Shown: positions 17,797-26,490 of the stretch, piece by piece | Layout: each line of letters opens with the position of its first letter | Numbering within the stretch: the first letter of the stretch is position 1 | From: Paraburkholderia sp. SOS3 | GTDB lineage: Bacteria > Pseudomonadota > Gammaproteobacteria > Burkholderiales > Burkholderiaceae | Length of the DNA stretch: 64,000 nt | Assembly: GCF_001922345.1 (NCBI RefSeq) | Contig: NZ_CP018812.1 | Coordinates: forward strand, 1,860,001-1,924,000 | Reading direction: 5' to 3' | Made by a program: the position numbers and the translations under genes | Notes under the pieces: generated by a model | What the model saw: only the letters and a program-made list of their open reading frames with translations | Database searches by the model: none | Told to the model about the DNA's origin: nothing

Positions 17797-18993
17797 TCAC
17801 CACTGGGCGGCCAACGCCTTGACGCCGCGCAGATTCCCGCGGTGTCGCCACTGCAGATCGTCGAGTGCCGTCAGATGTAGCCGCGGCAAACGTTCGAGCA
17901 ACACCGTCAGCGAGGTCTCGAGTTCGAGCAGCGCGAGCCGATACCCGAGGCAATGATGAATGCCCGCGCCGAACGAGATGAGCCGCGCGTCATGGCGGGC
18001 GATGTCGAGCCGGTCCGGCGCGTCGAACTTCGCAGGGTCGCGATTCGCCGAGCCGAGCATCAACATGATGACGGTACCGCGCGGTATCGTCGTGCCGCCG
18101 ATTTCGACGTCTTCGAGCGCGGTGCGCACCGTGGACTGGACCGACGTGTCGTAGCGCGCGCATTCGAATATGGCTTGCGCGATCCGATCGGGATGCCGCC
18201 TCAGTGCATGCAATTGCTCCGGATGGCGATGCAGCGCAATCAGCGCGTTGCCGAGCAGATTCGACGTCGTTTCATGACCCGCGCCGAACAACAGCATCAC
18301 GTTGGCGATGATGTCTGCTTCGCTCATCTTCGCGCCGTTTTCCTCGATGCGCAGCAGCAGCGAGATCAGATCGTCGCCGGGCTTTTTGCGGCGCGCTTCG
18401 ATGACGTCGGCAAAATATCGTTCGAGCTTCGCGCACGCTTCGTTCGGACCTGCGAGTTCGTCGAAAGGAACCGGCACCGCGTCGAGCGCGCGCGTCAGCT
18501 CGCGCGTGTCGTCGGCCAGCGCGCCGGCATCTTCGACGGGAACGTCTAGCATGCGGCAGATAATGCGGACGGGCAACGGCAATGCGTAGCTTGTCATCAG
18601 GTCCGCACCGTCGGCTTTCGTCATCGCGTCGATCAGTTCGTGCGCGGTCGTGCGCGCGATTTCGCGAATTGTCTCGACCTGCCGCGCATTGAACGCTCTC
18701 ATCATCAGGCTGCGCAACGGCGTGTGGGCGGGCGGATTGATCGAGAACATCATGCGGCTTAGCGTCTGGAACACCGGCAGCCGCGGCCCGGCTTCGCCAT
18801 ACCTCGCGCGAATGCTCTCCAGATAGGCCTTGCCGATACGGCGGTCATGAAGCAATGCGTCGACGATGTCGTAATGCCCGGTCATCACCATGTTCGGTGC
18901 GATCGGCACGAGCGAACCTTCCGCACGCAGGCTGGCGTAAACGGGATACGGGTTCTCGAAGAACGATGCAGTTTGAAAATCGGTGAATTTCAT
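17797..18993 (-). CDS. Cytochrome P450
   Basis: 398 residues, the usual length for a soluble bacterial P450. I-helix oxygen-activation motif AGHETT (238-243), ExxR as ECAR (277-280) and the heme-thiolate loop FGAGIHHCLG with Cys348. No membrane anchor, so it relies on separate ferredoxin and reductase partners, none of which are adjacent. Convergent with an FAD monooxygenase. Substrate unknown. Confidence 0.93.
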   Translation of the reverse strand: MKFTDFQTASFFENPYPVYASLRAEGSLVPIAPNMVMTGHYDIVDALLHDRRIGKAYLESIRARYGEAGPRLPVFQTLSRMMFSINPPAHTPLRSLMMRAFNARQVETIREIARTTAHELIDAMTKADGADLMTSYALPLPVRIICRMLDVPVEDAGALADDTRELTRALDAVPVPFDELAGPNEACAKLERYFADVIEARRKKPGDDLISLLLRIEENGAKMSEADIIANVMLLFGAGHETTSNLLGNALIALHRHPEQLHALRRHPDRIAQAIFECARYDTSVQSTVRTALEDVEIGGTTIPRGTVIMLMLGSANRDPAKFDAPDRLDIARHDARLISFGAGIHHCLGYRLALLELETSLTVLLERLPRLHLTALDDLQWRHRGNLRGVKALAAQW

Positions 18994-19432
18994 GGGCGCG
19001 GTGCTCCAGGCGGTCGGTGCGCATGCGCACGGTACTCATCTGAACGCGCGGCGGCGCGGCGATATTCCTTGTATTCGTCGTATTTGATTTCCGGACGCCG
19101 TCTGATCGCGTTCAGGCCTTTTCATGGCGTGCAGGGACATACGCACCGCGAGAGAATTATTCGTTTTTGAGTATTGGCGATGCGTGTGTGAGGAACCCTC
19201 AAATGCTTCGCCGGACGGATGCTTCAAGCAAGGCCGATTCGTGGGAGCTGCGTGCCAAAAAGCTGAATCGACGCCAATGCCGCAACGATGCGACGAATGG
19301 CAAAAGAGGGAACGTCTTTACGGATGTGAATTACGCCCCTGAAAGTGAACCTTAAGTGCTTCCTCAGCGCCGCGTGTCACTCTATGCCGATCGGCTCTGA
19401 CAAGTTTGCTTTCGACGGGAGTGTGTCGAACC
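18994..19432. other. Intergenic region upstream of the P450 gene
   Basis: About 440 bp with lower GC than the flanks. It must hold the P450 promoter (minus strand). Short frames are present but none has family resemblance. Nothing else recognised. Confidence 0.35.
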
Positions 19433-19810
19433 ATGTGGCAGGAAAGGATGAGCGGCCAGGCTGCGCGGACTGTTCGGACGTACCTTTCGATCGCGGCAGC
19501 GGCGTGCCTGACACTCCAGTTACCGGTACTCGGCCTGATTTTCGTATTCAGGGTGTCGGAAAAGACATTTGAAACGGCTTCGTTTCACCGCTTTTCCTTG
19601 ACCTACGTCATCTGTTTCGTCTTCATTTTCCGGCTGGTCATGTGGATCGCGCACCATCGAACGCAAGCTGCACGGACAGTCCGCGCCCGCCGATGCCTGG
19701 GCCGAAGTGCAGCGTCGCGTCGAAGTATTGAGCGATACGCGCGACAATCGAAAGTCCCAGTCCGGTCCCTCGCGCAGTCACGTTCGAGCCCCGGAAAAAG
19801 CGATCCGTAA
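19433..19810 (+). CDS. Possible small membrane protein (doubtful)
   Basis: 125 residues from ATG 19433 (another ATG at 19448 follows GGAAAGG closely). The first 70 residues contain two convincing hydrophobic segments (about 20-45 and 55-77), but the C-terminal third is Arg/Ser-rich and overlaps the antisense 3' end of the histidine kinase gene by about 170 bp, where the frame is probably only a shadow. Either a real gene with an overlapping tail or the remnant of one. Confidence 0.25.
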   Translation: MWQERMSGQAARTVRTYLSIAAAACLTLQLPVLGLIFVFRVSEKTFETASFHRFSLTYVICFVFIFRLVMWIAHHRTQAARTVRARRCLGRSAASRRSIERYARQSKVPVRSLAQSRSSPGKSDP

Positions 19811-21032
19811 TCCGCTCGCGTTCGGCCGGGGATACGCCGGGCCCATCGTCGGACACGCTCAGCACGATCGTTTGCCGTTCGCGTGCGATCCCGACGGCGA
19901 TTTTCCCGCCCGCGCCACCGTATTTGATTGCGTTGTCCAGCACGTTGTCGATCAGAATGCGCATCAACGTCGCGTCGGCGCGGACCATCGCCGCGTGCGC
20001 GGCGTCGAACGACAGGTCGATGTCTTTCTGTTCCATTTCATCGTGCCGCGCAAGCACGGCGTCCTGGGCGATCGCAACCATGTCGACGTCGGCCGCCGCA
20101 ATTTTTTCGTGTTCGTCGAGACGTGCGAGCAGAAGCAACTGTTCCGCAAGCCGCGCACTGCGGTCGACGCCTTGCGCGACACGCTGCATCGCGACACGCG
20201 ATGCCTCGGGGTCGCATGACGAGAGCGCCACTTGCGCTTGCACCTTGATCGCGGCGAGCGGCGTCTTCAGTTCGTGCGCCGCGTCGGACGTAAAGGCGCG
20301 TTCGCGGCTGAATGTGGCTTGCACGCGCGCGAGCAACTGATTCAGTTCTTCGACCAACGGCCTGACCTCGACAGGCTCCGGCCCGAGCGCGATCGGATCA
20401 AGGCGCGTCGCATCGCGCGCGCGCACGGCCCGCGACAACGCCGCAAGTGGCGCAAGGCTTCGTCCGATGCCGACCCACACGAGCAACGCGAGCACCGGAA
20501 GTCCTATCAGCATCGGCCGCGCGATTCTTCCCGCGACGCCGCTCACGAGGTCGCTGCCCGTGAGCGCGGGCTCGATGAGGTCGATGGTCCTTCCGCTATC
20601 CGCATCGCGCACTGAGACCGCGTTCCACAGCGCGTCGCCGACGACGAAAGTGGACAAGCCATTTGCGTCGGGCAAACTGCGTTTGTATGCGGAAAAGCGC
20701 CCGAAATCGGGACTGCTTGCAACGATTCGGCTGTCCCGGTCGCGGACTTCCAGCAGCGCCCGGCGAGGAACCTGGTCGCCATCGGTGTTCGAACTGGAAC
20801 CGGGGCCGTCCGGGTATTCGTTGCGCACGTCGACGCCGCTGGAGGCCACGCGCGCGAGACTGCTGGTGTCCAGCGGCGTTAGCAACGACGCGATCTGGAG
20901 CAGTCGCGTGCGGTCCCATTGGCGAACTTCGTGCGCCGTCTGGTGGTAGCTCCACGCGATCGCAATGCACCAGACCACGCCGATGCCCGGAAGCATCAGC
21001 GCGAGCAGGCGGGCGCGGATGGAAGTGGTCAT
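19638..21032 (-). CDS. Sensor histidine kinase, QseC/PmrB-like
   Basis: 464 residues. Two membrane helices (about 10-29 and 180-198) flank a periplasmic sensor of about 150 residues; then HAMP, dimerisation domain with HELKTP (phospho-acceptor His263) and an ATPase domain with NAIKYGG and GLGLSI. Architecture and the small sensor fit the QseC/PmrB/TctE group. ATG 21032 overlaps the stop of the response regulator gene by 4 bp, so the two form one operon. The signal is unknown; a PmrA-like box upstream of the operon suggests autoregulation. Confidence 0.9.
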   Translation of the reverse strand: MTTSIRARLLALMLPGIGVVWCIAIAWSYHQTAHEVRQWDRTRLLQIASLLTPLDTSSLARVASSGVDVRNEYPDGPGSSSNTDGDQVPRRALLEVRDRDSRIVASSPDFGRFSAYKRSLPDANGLSTFVVGDALWNAVSVRDADSGRTIDLIEPALTGSDLVSGVAGRIARPMLIGLPVLALLVWVGIGRSLAPLAALSRAVRARDATRLDPIALGPEPVEVRPLVEELNQLLARVQATFSRERAFTSDAAHELKTPLAAIKVQAQVALSSCDPEASRVAMQRVAQGVDRSARLAEQLLLLARLDEHEKIAAADVDMVAIAQDAVLARHDEMEQKDIDLSFDAAHAAMVRADATLMRILIDNVLDNAIKYGGAGGKIAVGIARERQTIVLSVSDDGPGVSPAERERITDRFFRGSNVTARGTGLGLSIVARIAQYFDATLHFGPGIGGRGLSVQLAFDGARST

Positions 21033-21691
21033 GACAATTTATCCATCACGTATCCGAAACCGCGCACCGTCTTGATGAGGTCGCCGCCCAGTTTCTTTCT
21101 GAGGTTCGAGATATGCACTTCGATAGCATTGCTTTCGATCTCCGAATGCCATCCGTACAGACTATCTTCGAGACGTGCGCGCGATTGAGGTTTGCCAAGA
21201 TGAGCGAGCAGGTGATTCAGCATGGCCCACTCTTTTGCCGTGAGCGAGACCGGCGTGTCGTCGACGGTGACGGTTTGCGAAAGCGGGTCGACGCGCAGGT
21301 TCCGGTACTCGATCGCTTCGGTACTGCGTCCATGCGAGCGGCGCACGAGCGCGCGGCAGCGCGCGATCAGTTCGGTCAGATCGAACGGCTTGCCGAGATA
21401 GTCGTCGGCTCCCGCCTCGAGGCCGATGACCCTGTCCGCCACCGTGCCCTTCGCCGTCAGCACGATGACGGGCACGTCGTTGCCCGAATGCCGAATCGCG
21501 GCCAGCACTTCGTTTCCTGACATGCGCGGCAAACCGAGGTCCAGTACGACGAGCGCGTAGCTCATCGTGCGCAACGCGAGCAGCGCCTCGACGCCGTCGT
21601 GCGTCCAGTCGACGGCGAATCCTGCCTGACGCAGGCCTGCGTCGACGCCGCTACCGATCAGGTCGTCATCTTCGACGAGGAGAATACGCAT
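21029..21691 (-). CDS. OmpR-family response regulator, QseB/PmrA-like
   Basis: 220 residues. Receiver domain (1-115) with the acidic pocket EDD (7-9), phospho-acceptor Asp51 in VLDLGLP and the Lys of VLTAKG. C-terminal winged helix (about 125-218) with LTAKEWAMLNHLLAHLGKP and VHISNLRKKLG. The start at 21691 is the family start MRILLVEDD; 23 upstream in-frame codons are not conserved. Operon with the histidine kinase; CTTAAG-N5-CTTCAG lies about 80 bp upstream. Confidence 0.92.
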   Translation of the reverse strand: MRILLVEDDDLIGSGVDAGLRQAGFAVDWTHDGVEALLALRTMSYALVVLDLGLPRMSGNEVLAAIRHSGNDVPVIVLTAKGTVADRVIGLEAGADDYLGKPFDLTELIARCRALVRRSHGRSTEAIEYRNLRVDPLSQTVTVDDTPVSLTAKEWAMLNHLLAHLGKPQSRARLEDSLYGWHSEIESNAIEVHISNLRKKLGGDLIKTVRGFGYVMDKLS

Positions 21692-21771
21692 CAGGTGCTC
21701 CACGAGATCAATCGTTACTCGATACGACACGCAGTCTAGCCGTTTCCGCCTGGCGGGCATACCGGCCGCCG

Positions 21772-21788
21772 CTTAAGGTTTTCTTCAG
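21772..21788. promoter_or_regulatory. PmrA/BasR-like box
   Basis: CTTAAGGTTTTCTTCAG: two hexamers, CTTAAG and CTTCAG, separated by 5 bp, matching the direct-repeat box recognised by PmrA/BasR-type regulators (CTTAAG-N5-CTTAAG) in 11 of 12 half-site bases. It lies between the response regulator (start 81 bp away on the minus strand) and cytochrome b561 (start 105 bp away on the plus strand), so it may control both. Confidence 0.6.
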
Positions 21789-21892
21789 GCAAGGCCAGTA
21801 CATTTCCGGGTGGCGACGGGTCTGTCGCCTCAATACACTAACGCGTGTGGCGAGCATCGATCTCTCCGGCCGCTTAACACTCTCAGCCTATC

Positions 21893-22459
21893 TTGACGAA
21901 ACTATCTGTCCAATACGACGGCATTGCCCGCACGCTGCACTGGCTGATCGTCCTGCTGATCGTCGCGCAGTTCCTGCTGGGCTGGACCATGCCCGACATC
22001 CATCGCGACACCGTGCCAGAAGGGCTGATCGCATGGCACCTGAAGGTGGGCGCCACGATCGTCGCGGTGATGGCACTGCGCGTTCTGTGGCGCATTAGCC
22101 ATCGATCGCCGCCCGAAGATCTGCCCAAGGCGGTCGCCATGCTTTCGCGCGCGACCCACGTGTCGCTTTATGTCGTGCTCGTAAGCGTGCCTGTGCTCGG
22201 CTGGATCAATGCATCGTCGAGAGGATGGACGGTCGCGCTGCCCGGCGGCGTGCCGTTACCGGCCCTCTCCGCGAAGGGCGCTTCGTTCGGGCATGCGATG
22301 GGCGACGTCCATGGCGTGCTCGCCTGGGTCCTGCTCGCGCTGATCGCGGTCCATATTCTGGCTGCGCTTTTCCATCACCTCGTATTGAAGGACAACGTCA
22401 TGCATCGCATGGTGCCGTGGACCGTGCGATCGTCTGCGCGCCGCAAGCGGACTGATTGA
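21893..22459 (+). CDS. Cytochrome b561 family membrane protein
   Basis: 188 residues with four membrane helices (about 13-32, 48-66, 87-106, 140-162). Heme-ligating His are at RTLHWLI, AWHLKVG, and HGVLAWVLLALIAVH near the C-terminus. The family moves electrons from the quinone pool, for example to superoxide. The only in-frame start giving a full first helix is TTG 21893; no clear ribosome site was found. Pairing with a QseBC-type system is common in proteobacteria, and a shared PmrA-like box lies upstream. Confidence 0.85.
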   Translation: MTKLSVQYDGIARTLHWLIVLLIVAQFLLGWTMPDIHRDTVPEGLIAWHLKVGATIVAVMALRVLWRISHRSPPEDLPKAVAMLSRATHVSLYVVLVSVPVLGWINASSRGWTVALPGGVPLPALSAKGASFGHAMGDVHGVLAWVLLALIAVHILAALFHHLVLKDNVMHRMVPWTVRSSARRKRTD

Positions 22460-22862
22460 CAAGGCGAGCCGGGACGATCGATGCGCGTGACAAGGCCTAT
22501 CGCCGCATTCGTCCTGATCGTCGCTCGCGACGCGCGATGCGGGCAGTGGGAACGAGCACATATTTTCCTATACTCCTGAGGATACCGAGGCGAGAAGCGG
22601 CGATCCGCATTTCGTCGCCGCATACCCGGCAAACCGAGATCCGCCTCAAGCTGCCTCCCGCTCGCCGAGCCTCGGCTATCTCGCTGTCTATCCCCATCTC
22701 CATGCCAGAGATCCTTTAGCGCACCGCCGCCTGCCACACGCGTCTGCTTGATGTACGTCAAGCGGCCGCCCGTCAATGCCGCCCATGATGAACCGGTGAT
22801 AGCACGCCGCGCCTCCCGACACCGCTCGCAGAGGCCGGGCACCCGATGGGATGGAGGCGGAT
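22460..22862. other. Intergenic region upstream of the first Usp gene
   Basis: About 400 bp with no supported gene. The right part holds an FNR-type dyad (22748-22761) and a candidate -10 (22784-22789) for the downstream stress gene. It marks the left border of the low-oxygen island. Confidence 0.5.
22748..22789 (+). promoter_or_regulatory. FNR/Anr-type box and -10 upstream of Usp gene
   Basis: TTGAT-gtac-GTCAA (22748-22761) matches the FNR/Anr dyad in 9 of 10 half-site bases. CATGAT (22784-22789) lies 22 bp downstream, near the -10 position of a class II FNR promoter. The start codon of the tandem Usp gene is 101 bp downstream. Confidence 0.72.
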
Positions 22863-23867
22863 ATGGCAGGCTCGCAGGGCGCAACGGATGCGCCACGCGC
22901 ATTTTCGCGAATCGCGGTCGCATGCGAACGCGGCAGCGGTCTGCTGATGCTCGCGCGATTCGCGCTGATGTTCGCGGCGAACAATCCCGCTGTCAGACTG
23001 ATTGACATCGTTAGCAACCCGGCATCGCTGTTTCCGACGCTGATGCTGAGCTACCCCGACTGGAGCGAAGCGCATCGCGCGATGACTCATGCGGCATCGA
23101 CGATGTTGAGGCAGGCATCGGCCGAACTGGCCCGCGCCGGCATCGACGTGGACACGCAGTTGCTCGACTCGCCGGCCCTGCATATCGACACTGCCGTGGT
23201 ACTCGGCCGCGCCGCGACGTGCTGGCAAGCCGATCTCGTGGCGATTTCGTCGCCCTCGCGCAAGCACCATTGGGCCTGCCATTTCAATCCGGAGGAAGTG
23301 GCCGCCTCGACTCACTGCCCGGTGCTGTACGTTCCCAATTCGCAGCTTTCGACCGAGATTCCACGCCGCGCGCGCGTGCTGATACTCGTCGACGGCAGAC
23401 ACGCGTCATTGCAGATGCTGCGCGCCGCGTTGCCATCGGTTCCCGCCGATGCGGAGTTGAAGGTCGCCTACGTGATCGACGGCCTGTTCCATCTGCGCAC
23501 ATGGTGTCCGCGCGATCTGCTGCGCCGCCTGGGCGAACGCGCACTGGAAGCCGCCGCCGGGGTGCTACGCGAGCACGGTGTCGATGCGCGAACAACCTTG
23601 CTCGAGACGCAGGGCGAGCTCGACGACGTGCCCGATGCCATTTCGCGCGAAGCGAAGCAGTGGAAAGCGGACGTGATCGTGATGGGGCTGCGCAGCCGGC
23701 ATGCGCTTTCCGAAACGTTGCCGGGACGTGTGGCTTCCCGCGCGCTACGCGACCCTCCATGCGCGGTGATCGTCTATCCGCCGGCATGGGTCGCGGAAAA
23801 GCTCGCACAGACTATCGACGGCCCCATGGTCGCCACCGGCATGGAGCCGCCGCCGATCATTCTTTAG
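22863..23867 (+). CDS. Tandem-domain universal stress protein
   Basis: 334 residues made of two UspA-like alpha/beta domains (about 15-155 and 165-315). The second ends MGLRSRHAL...VIVYP, where the canonical G-x2-G-x9-G-S nucleotide loop is degenerate, so ATP binding is uncertain. ATG 22863 follows GGAGGCGG with good spacing; an ATG at 22851 overlaps that ribosome site. First gene of the low-oxygen island, behind an FNR-type box and followed by a single-domain Usp gene. Confidence 0.87.
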   Translation: MAGSQGATDAPRAFSRIAVACERGSGLLMLARFALMFAANNPAVRLIDIVSNPASLFPTLMLSYPDWSEAHRAMTHAASTMLRQASAELARAGIDVDTQLLDSPALHIDTAVVLGRAATCWQADLVAISSPSRKHHWACHFNPEEVAASTHCPVLYVPNSQLSTEIPRRARVLILVDGRHASLQMLRAALPSVPADAELKVAYVIDGLFHLRTWCPRDLLRRLGERALEAAAGVLREHGVDARTTLLETQGELDDVPDAISREAKQWKADVIVMGLRSRHALSETLPGRVASRALRDPPCAVIVYPPAWVAEKLAQTIDGPMVATGMEPPPIIL

Positions 23868-23907
23868 ACGCATTGTCCGATTTCATCAGCGTTCACTGGA
23901 GGTCATC

Positions 23908-24384
23908 ATGTATCAGAAGATCCTGGTTGCCGTAGACGGCAGCGACACGTCGAAGCAGGCATTGAACGAGGCGGTGCGTGTCGCGGCGATGACGCACGGC
24001 AAGGTGCATGCGGTTTATGTCGTCGACCAGGCCGCGCTCTTTCCCTACGCGGGCTACTACGATCCGGTGGCGATGATCGATGCGTTCCGCCGCGACGGAC
24101 GCATTGCGCTCGATGATGCGTCGGCCCGCTTTGCCGCCGCGGGTATCAGCGGCGAAGCGGAGCTCGTCGAAACCGAATCGGTCAGCGAGGACGTCGCGCA
24201 TTGTCTGCACCGGTGCGCGCAGCGGTTCGGCGCCGAGCTCGCGGTGATGGGCACGCACGGCCGGCGTGGCATGCAGCGCGCGATTCTCGGCAGCGTCGCC
24301 GAGCGCTTCGTGCGCCTCTCCGAATGCCCGGTGCTGCTCGTGCGCATGGACGACACCGATGCGAAAGCGCCAGCGCAGGAGTGA
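23908..24384 (+). CDS. Universal stress protein, UspA type
   Basis: 158 residues, single Usp domain starting MYQKILVAVDGSDTS. The ATP-binding loop is intact: GTHGRRGMQRAILGSVAE (G-x2-G-x9-G-S), then CPVLLVR. GGAGG precedes ATG 23908. It lies 40 bp after the tandem Usp gene, probably in the same transcript. In other bacteria such proteins help survival in oxygen limitation and stasis. Confidence 0.93.
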   Translation: MYQKILVAVDGSDTSKQALNEAVRVAAMTHGKVHAVYVVDQAALFPYAGYYDPVAMIDAFRRDGRIALDDASARFAAAGISGEAELVETESVSEDVAHCLHRCAQRFGAELAVMGTHGRRGMQRAILGSVAERFVRLSECPVLLVRMDDTDAKAPAQE

Positions 24385-24410
24385 CAGGCGCAGCCATACG
24401 GAGAGCCGAC

Positions 24411-24605
24411 ATGAAATTCCTTCGTCAGTGGCGCATCTCGCTAGCGATGAGCGCCGTATTGGCCTCGATGATGGGGCTTGCCGCCGCGTTGCAGGGCATG
24501 GTGACCAGCGACGAAAAGGTGTTCTATGCGGGCAGCGTCGCGTTATGCGGCGGACTCGTCGCCGCTACGGTGCTGCTCGAGAGGGTGCGCAACCGTCGAA
24601 GCTGA
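24411..24605 (+). CDS. Small two-helix membrane protein
   Basis: 64 residues starting MKFLRQWRISLAMSAV, with two hydrophobic segments (about 9-28 and 38-57) and a basic C-terminus. GGAGAG is suitably placed before ATG 24411. It sits between a Usp gene and an ABC permease gene in one run, suggesting a small accessory of the exporter or a membrane stress protein. No family recognised. Confidence 0.6.
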   Translation: MKFLRQWRISLAMSAVLASMMGLAAALQGMVTSDEKVFYAGSVALCGGLVAATVLLERVRNRRS

Positions 24606-24652
24606 AGGCGCCATGACTCGCCGCCTGTCGGCACGGCCTGGATCAAAACAAC

Positions 24653-25789
24653 ATGAAAGGCATCCTCAGACTCGCGTTCAAGCTGCTCGTGAACGACAAC
24701 GCGAAATTTACCGCGCTGATTATCGGCATCACGTTCGCCGTCTTCCTGATGGTCGAGATGACATCGTTGTTCGCCGGCATATTGAACAAGTCGTCGTCCA
24801 CGGTTATCAACGTGGGCGCGAAAATGTGGGTCATGGACCCGGCGGTGCAGACCATAGCAAGCAGCATCGGCATGCCCGATTACGTGCTCGATGCGGTGCG
24901 CAGCATCGATGGCGTGAAGTTCGCCGTACCGCTGTATTCCGGGGCCGCGCTGGTCCGCTTGCGCGACGGCACCTACCAGGCGGCCACCGTGATCGGCCTC
25001 GACGATGCGAGCCTGTTCGGCCGCCCGAAAATGAAAGCGGGGCGCATCGAAGACATCTACGCGGAGAACGGCTTCATCGGCATCGACGATGCCGAGTATC
25101 CGAAGCTGCATAGCCCGGCGCTCGGCGCCGACTTCGAGTTGAACGATCACCGCGGCGTGATCGTCGGCATCGCGACCGTCGCGAGCAGCGGGCTGTTCGG
25201 CACGCCGACGCTTTATACGACGTACAAGCGCGCGATCCAGTATGTTCCGCCGACGCGCTACACCACCTCGTACATTCTGGTCGAACCGAAATCGCCATCG
25301 GACGTTGCCCGCATCAAGGCTGGAGTCGCCGCGCTCGGTTACGTCGCCTTCACCAAGGCCGAGTTCATGCAGCGCATCTCGCGGTTCTACAAGTACGAGA
25401 CCGGCCTCGGCACGAACATTCTGCTCATGACGCTGATCAGCTTCATCGTCGGACTGTCGATCTCGGGGCAGACGTTCTACACGTTCATCCTCGAGAACCT
25501 CGAGAAATTCGGCGCATTGAAGGCGATTGGCGCGAAAAGCCATGAGCTCGTCGCCATGATCCTGTTTCAGGCGACCTTCACCGCGCTGACCGGCTACGGC
25601 CTCGGTGTCGGACTGTGCGCCGGCACGATCACTCTCGCGCGGCTGCGCTTGCCGGGCTACGCAGCGATGATCACCTACGGCAATCTCATGCTGGCGTTCG
25701 CAATGGTCGTCGTGATTGCGGCGCTGTCGAGCTATCTCGGCGTGCGCCGCGTGCTGCGCATCGAACCATTCGACATTTTCAGGGGCTGA
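24653..25789 (+). CDS. ABC transporter permease, DevC/FtsX-type
   Basis: 378 residues. One N-terminal helix (about 20-42), a periplasmic MacB-like domain (about 45-250) and three C-terminal helices (about 262-283, 310-335, 345-365) with the FtsX-family EKFGALKAIGAKSHEL coupling segment. With the ATPase, HlyD-type adaptor and outer-membrane factor that follow it forms a DevBCA-like tripartite exporter. The cargo is unknown; related systems export glycolipids or peptides. Confidence 0.88.
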   Translation: MKGILRLAFKLLVNDNAKFTALIIGITFAVFLMVEMTSLFAGILNKSSSTVINVGAKMWVMDPAVQTIASSIGMPDYVLDAVRSIDGVKFAVPLYSGAALVRLRDGTYQAATVIGLDDASLFGRPKMKAGRIEDIYAENGFIGIDDAEYPKLHSPALGADFELNDHRGVIVGIATVASSGLFGTPTLYTTYKRAIQYVPPTRYTTSYILVEPKSPSDVARIKAGVAALGYVAFTKAEFMQRISRFYKYETGLGTNILLMTLISFIVGLSISGQTFYTFILENLEKFGALKAIGAKSHELVAMILFQATFTALTGYGLGVGLCAGTITLARLRLPGYAAMITYGNLMLAFAMVVVIAALSSYLGVRRVLRIEPFDIFRG

Positions 25790-25791
25790 CG

Positions 25792-26490
25792 ATGCCGGCA
25801 CCGGCGATCGACGCGCGTGGGCTCGACAAATGGTTCGGCGAAGGAGAGGCGCGGACCCGGGCGCTGAACAACGTGACGATGCAGGCGCATTTCGGAGAAA
25901 TGCTGCTGATCGTGGGCCCGTCAGGCAGCGGCAAGACGACGCTGCTCAGCGTGATTTCCGGCATCCTGCGGCCCGACGGCGGGTCGGTGCGGATCGACGG
26001 CGTCGATCTCTGGCAGCAACGCGCGGATGCGATTGCCGAGTTCCGCCTGAACCGGATCGGCTTCGTGTTTCAGGACTACCACCTGTTTGCGCGCCTGACG
26101 ACGCTCGAGAACGTCGCGATCCCGCTGATCCTGAAGCGGCGCGACTGGGACGACGCGCTTGCGCAGGCGCAAACCTGGCTCGACGTCGTCGGCCTGAAGA
26201 ATCGCGCGAACCTGCCGCCGGTGAAGCTATCCGGCGGCGAACAGCAGCGCGTCGCGATTGCGCGCGCGATCGTCAGCGAACCGGATCTGCTGATTCTCGA
26301 CGAACCGACCGCGTCGCTCGACGGCGATACCGGCCGCACGATCATCGAGTTCGTCAAGCATAAGGTGCTCAACGCGCATCGCTGCGTTGTCGTCGTCACC
26401 CACGACAGCCGTATCTTCGACTACGCGGACCGCATCCTGCACATGGAAGACGGCCAGCTGCGAAGCATCGACGAGGGAGGCGGCAAATGA
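25792..26490 (+). CDS. ABC transporter ATP-binding protein, DevA/LolD/MacB type
   Basis: 232 residues with Walker A GPSGSGKTT (about 42-50), Q-loop in FVFQDYHLF, signature LSGGEQQRVAIARA, Walker B LLILDEPTASLD and the H-loop VVTHD. ATG 25792 is 2 bp after the stop of the permease gene. The next gene overlaps its 3' end by ATGA. Confidence 0.93.
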   Translation: MPAPAIDARGLDKWFGEGEARTRALNNVTMQAHFGEMLLIVGPSGSGKTTLLSVISGILRPDGGSVRIDGVDLWQQRADAIAEFRLNRIGFVFQDYHLFARLTTLENVAIPLILKRRDWDDALAQAQTWLDVVGLKNRANLPPVKLSGGEQQRVAIARAIVSEPDLLILDEPTASLDGDTGRTIIEFVKHKVLNAHRCVVVVTHDSRIFDYADRILHMEDGQLRSIDEGGGK

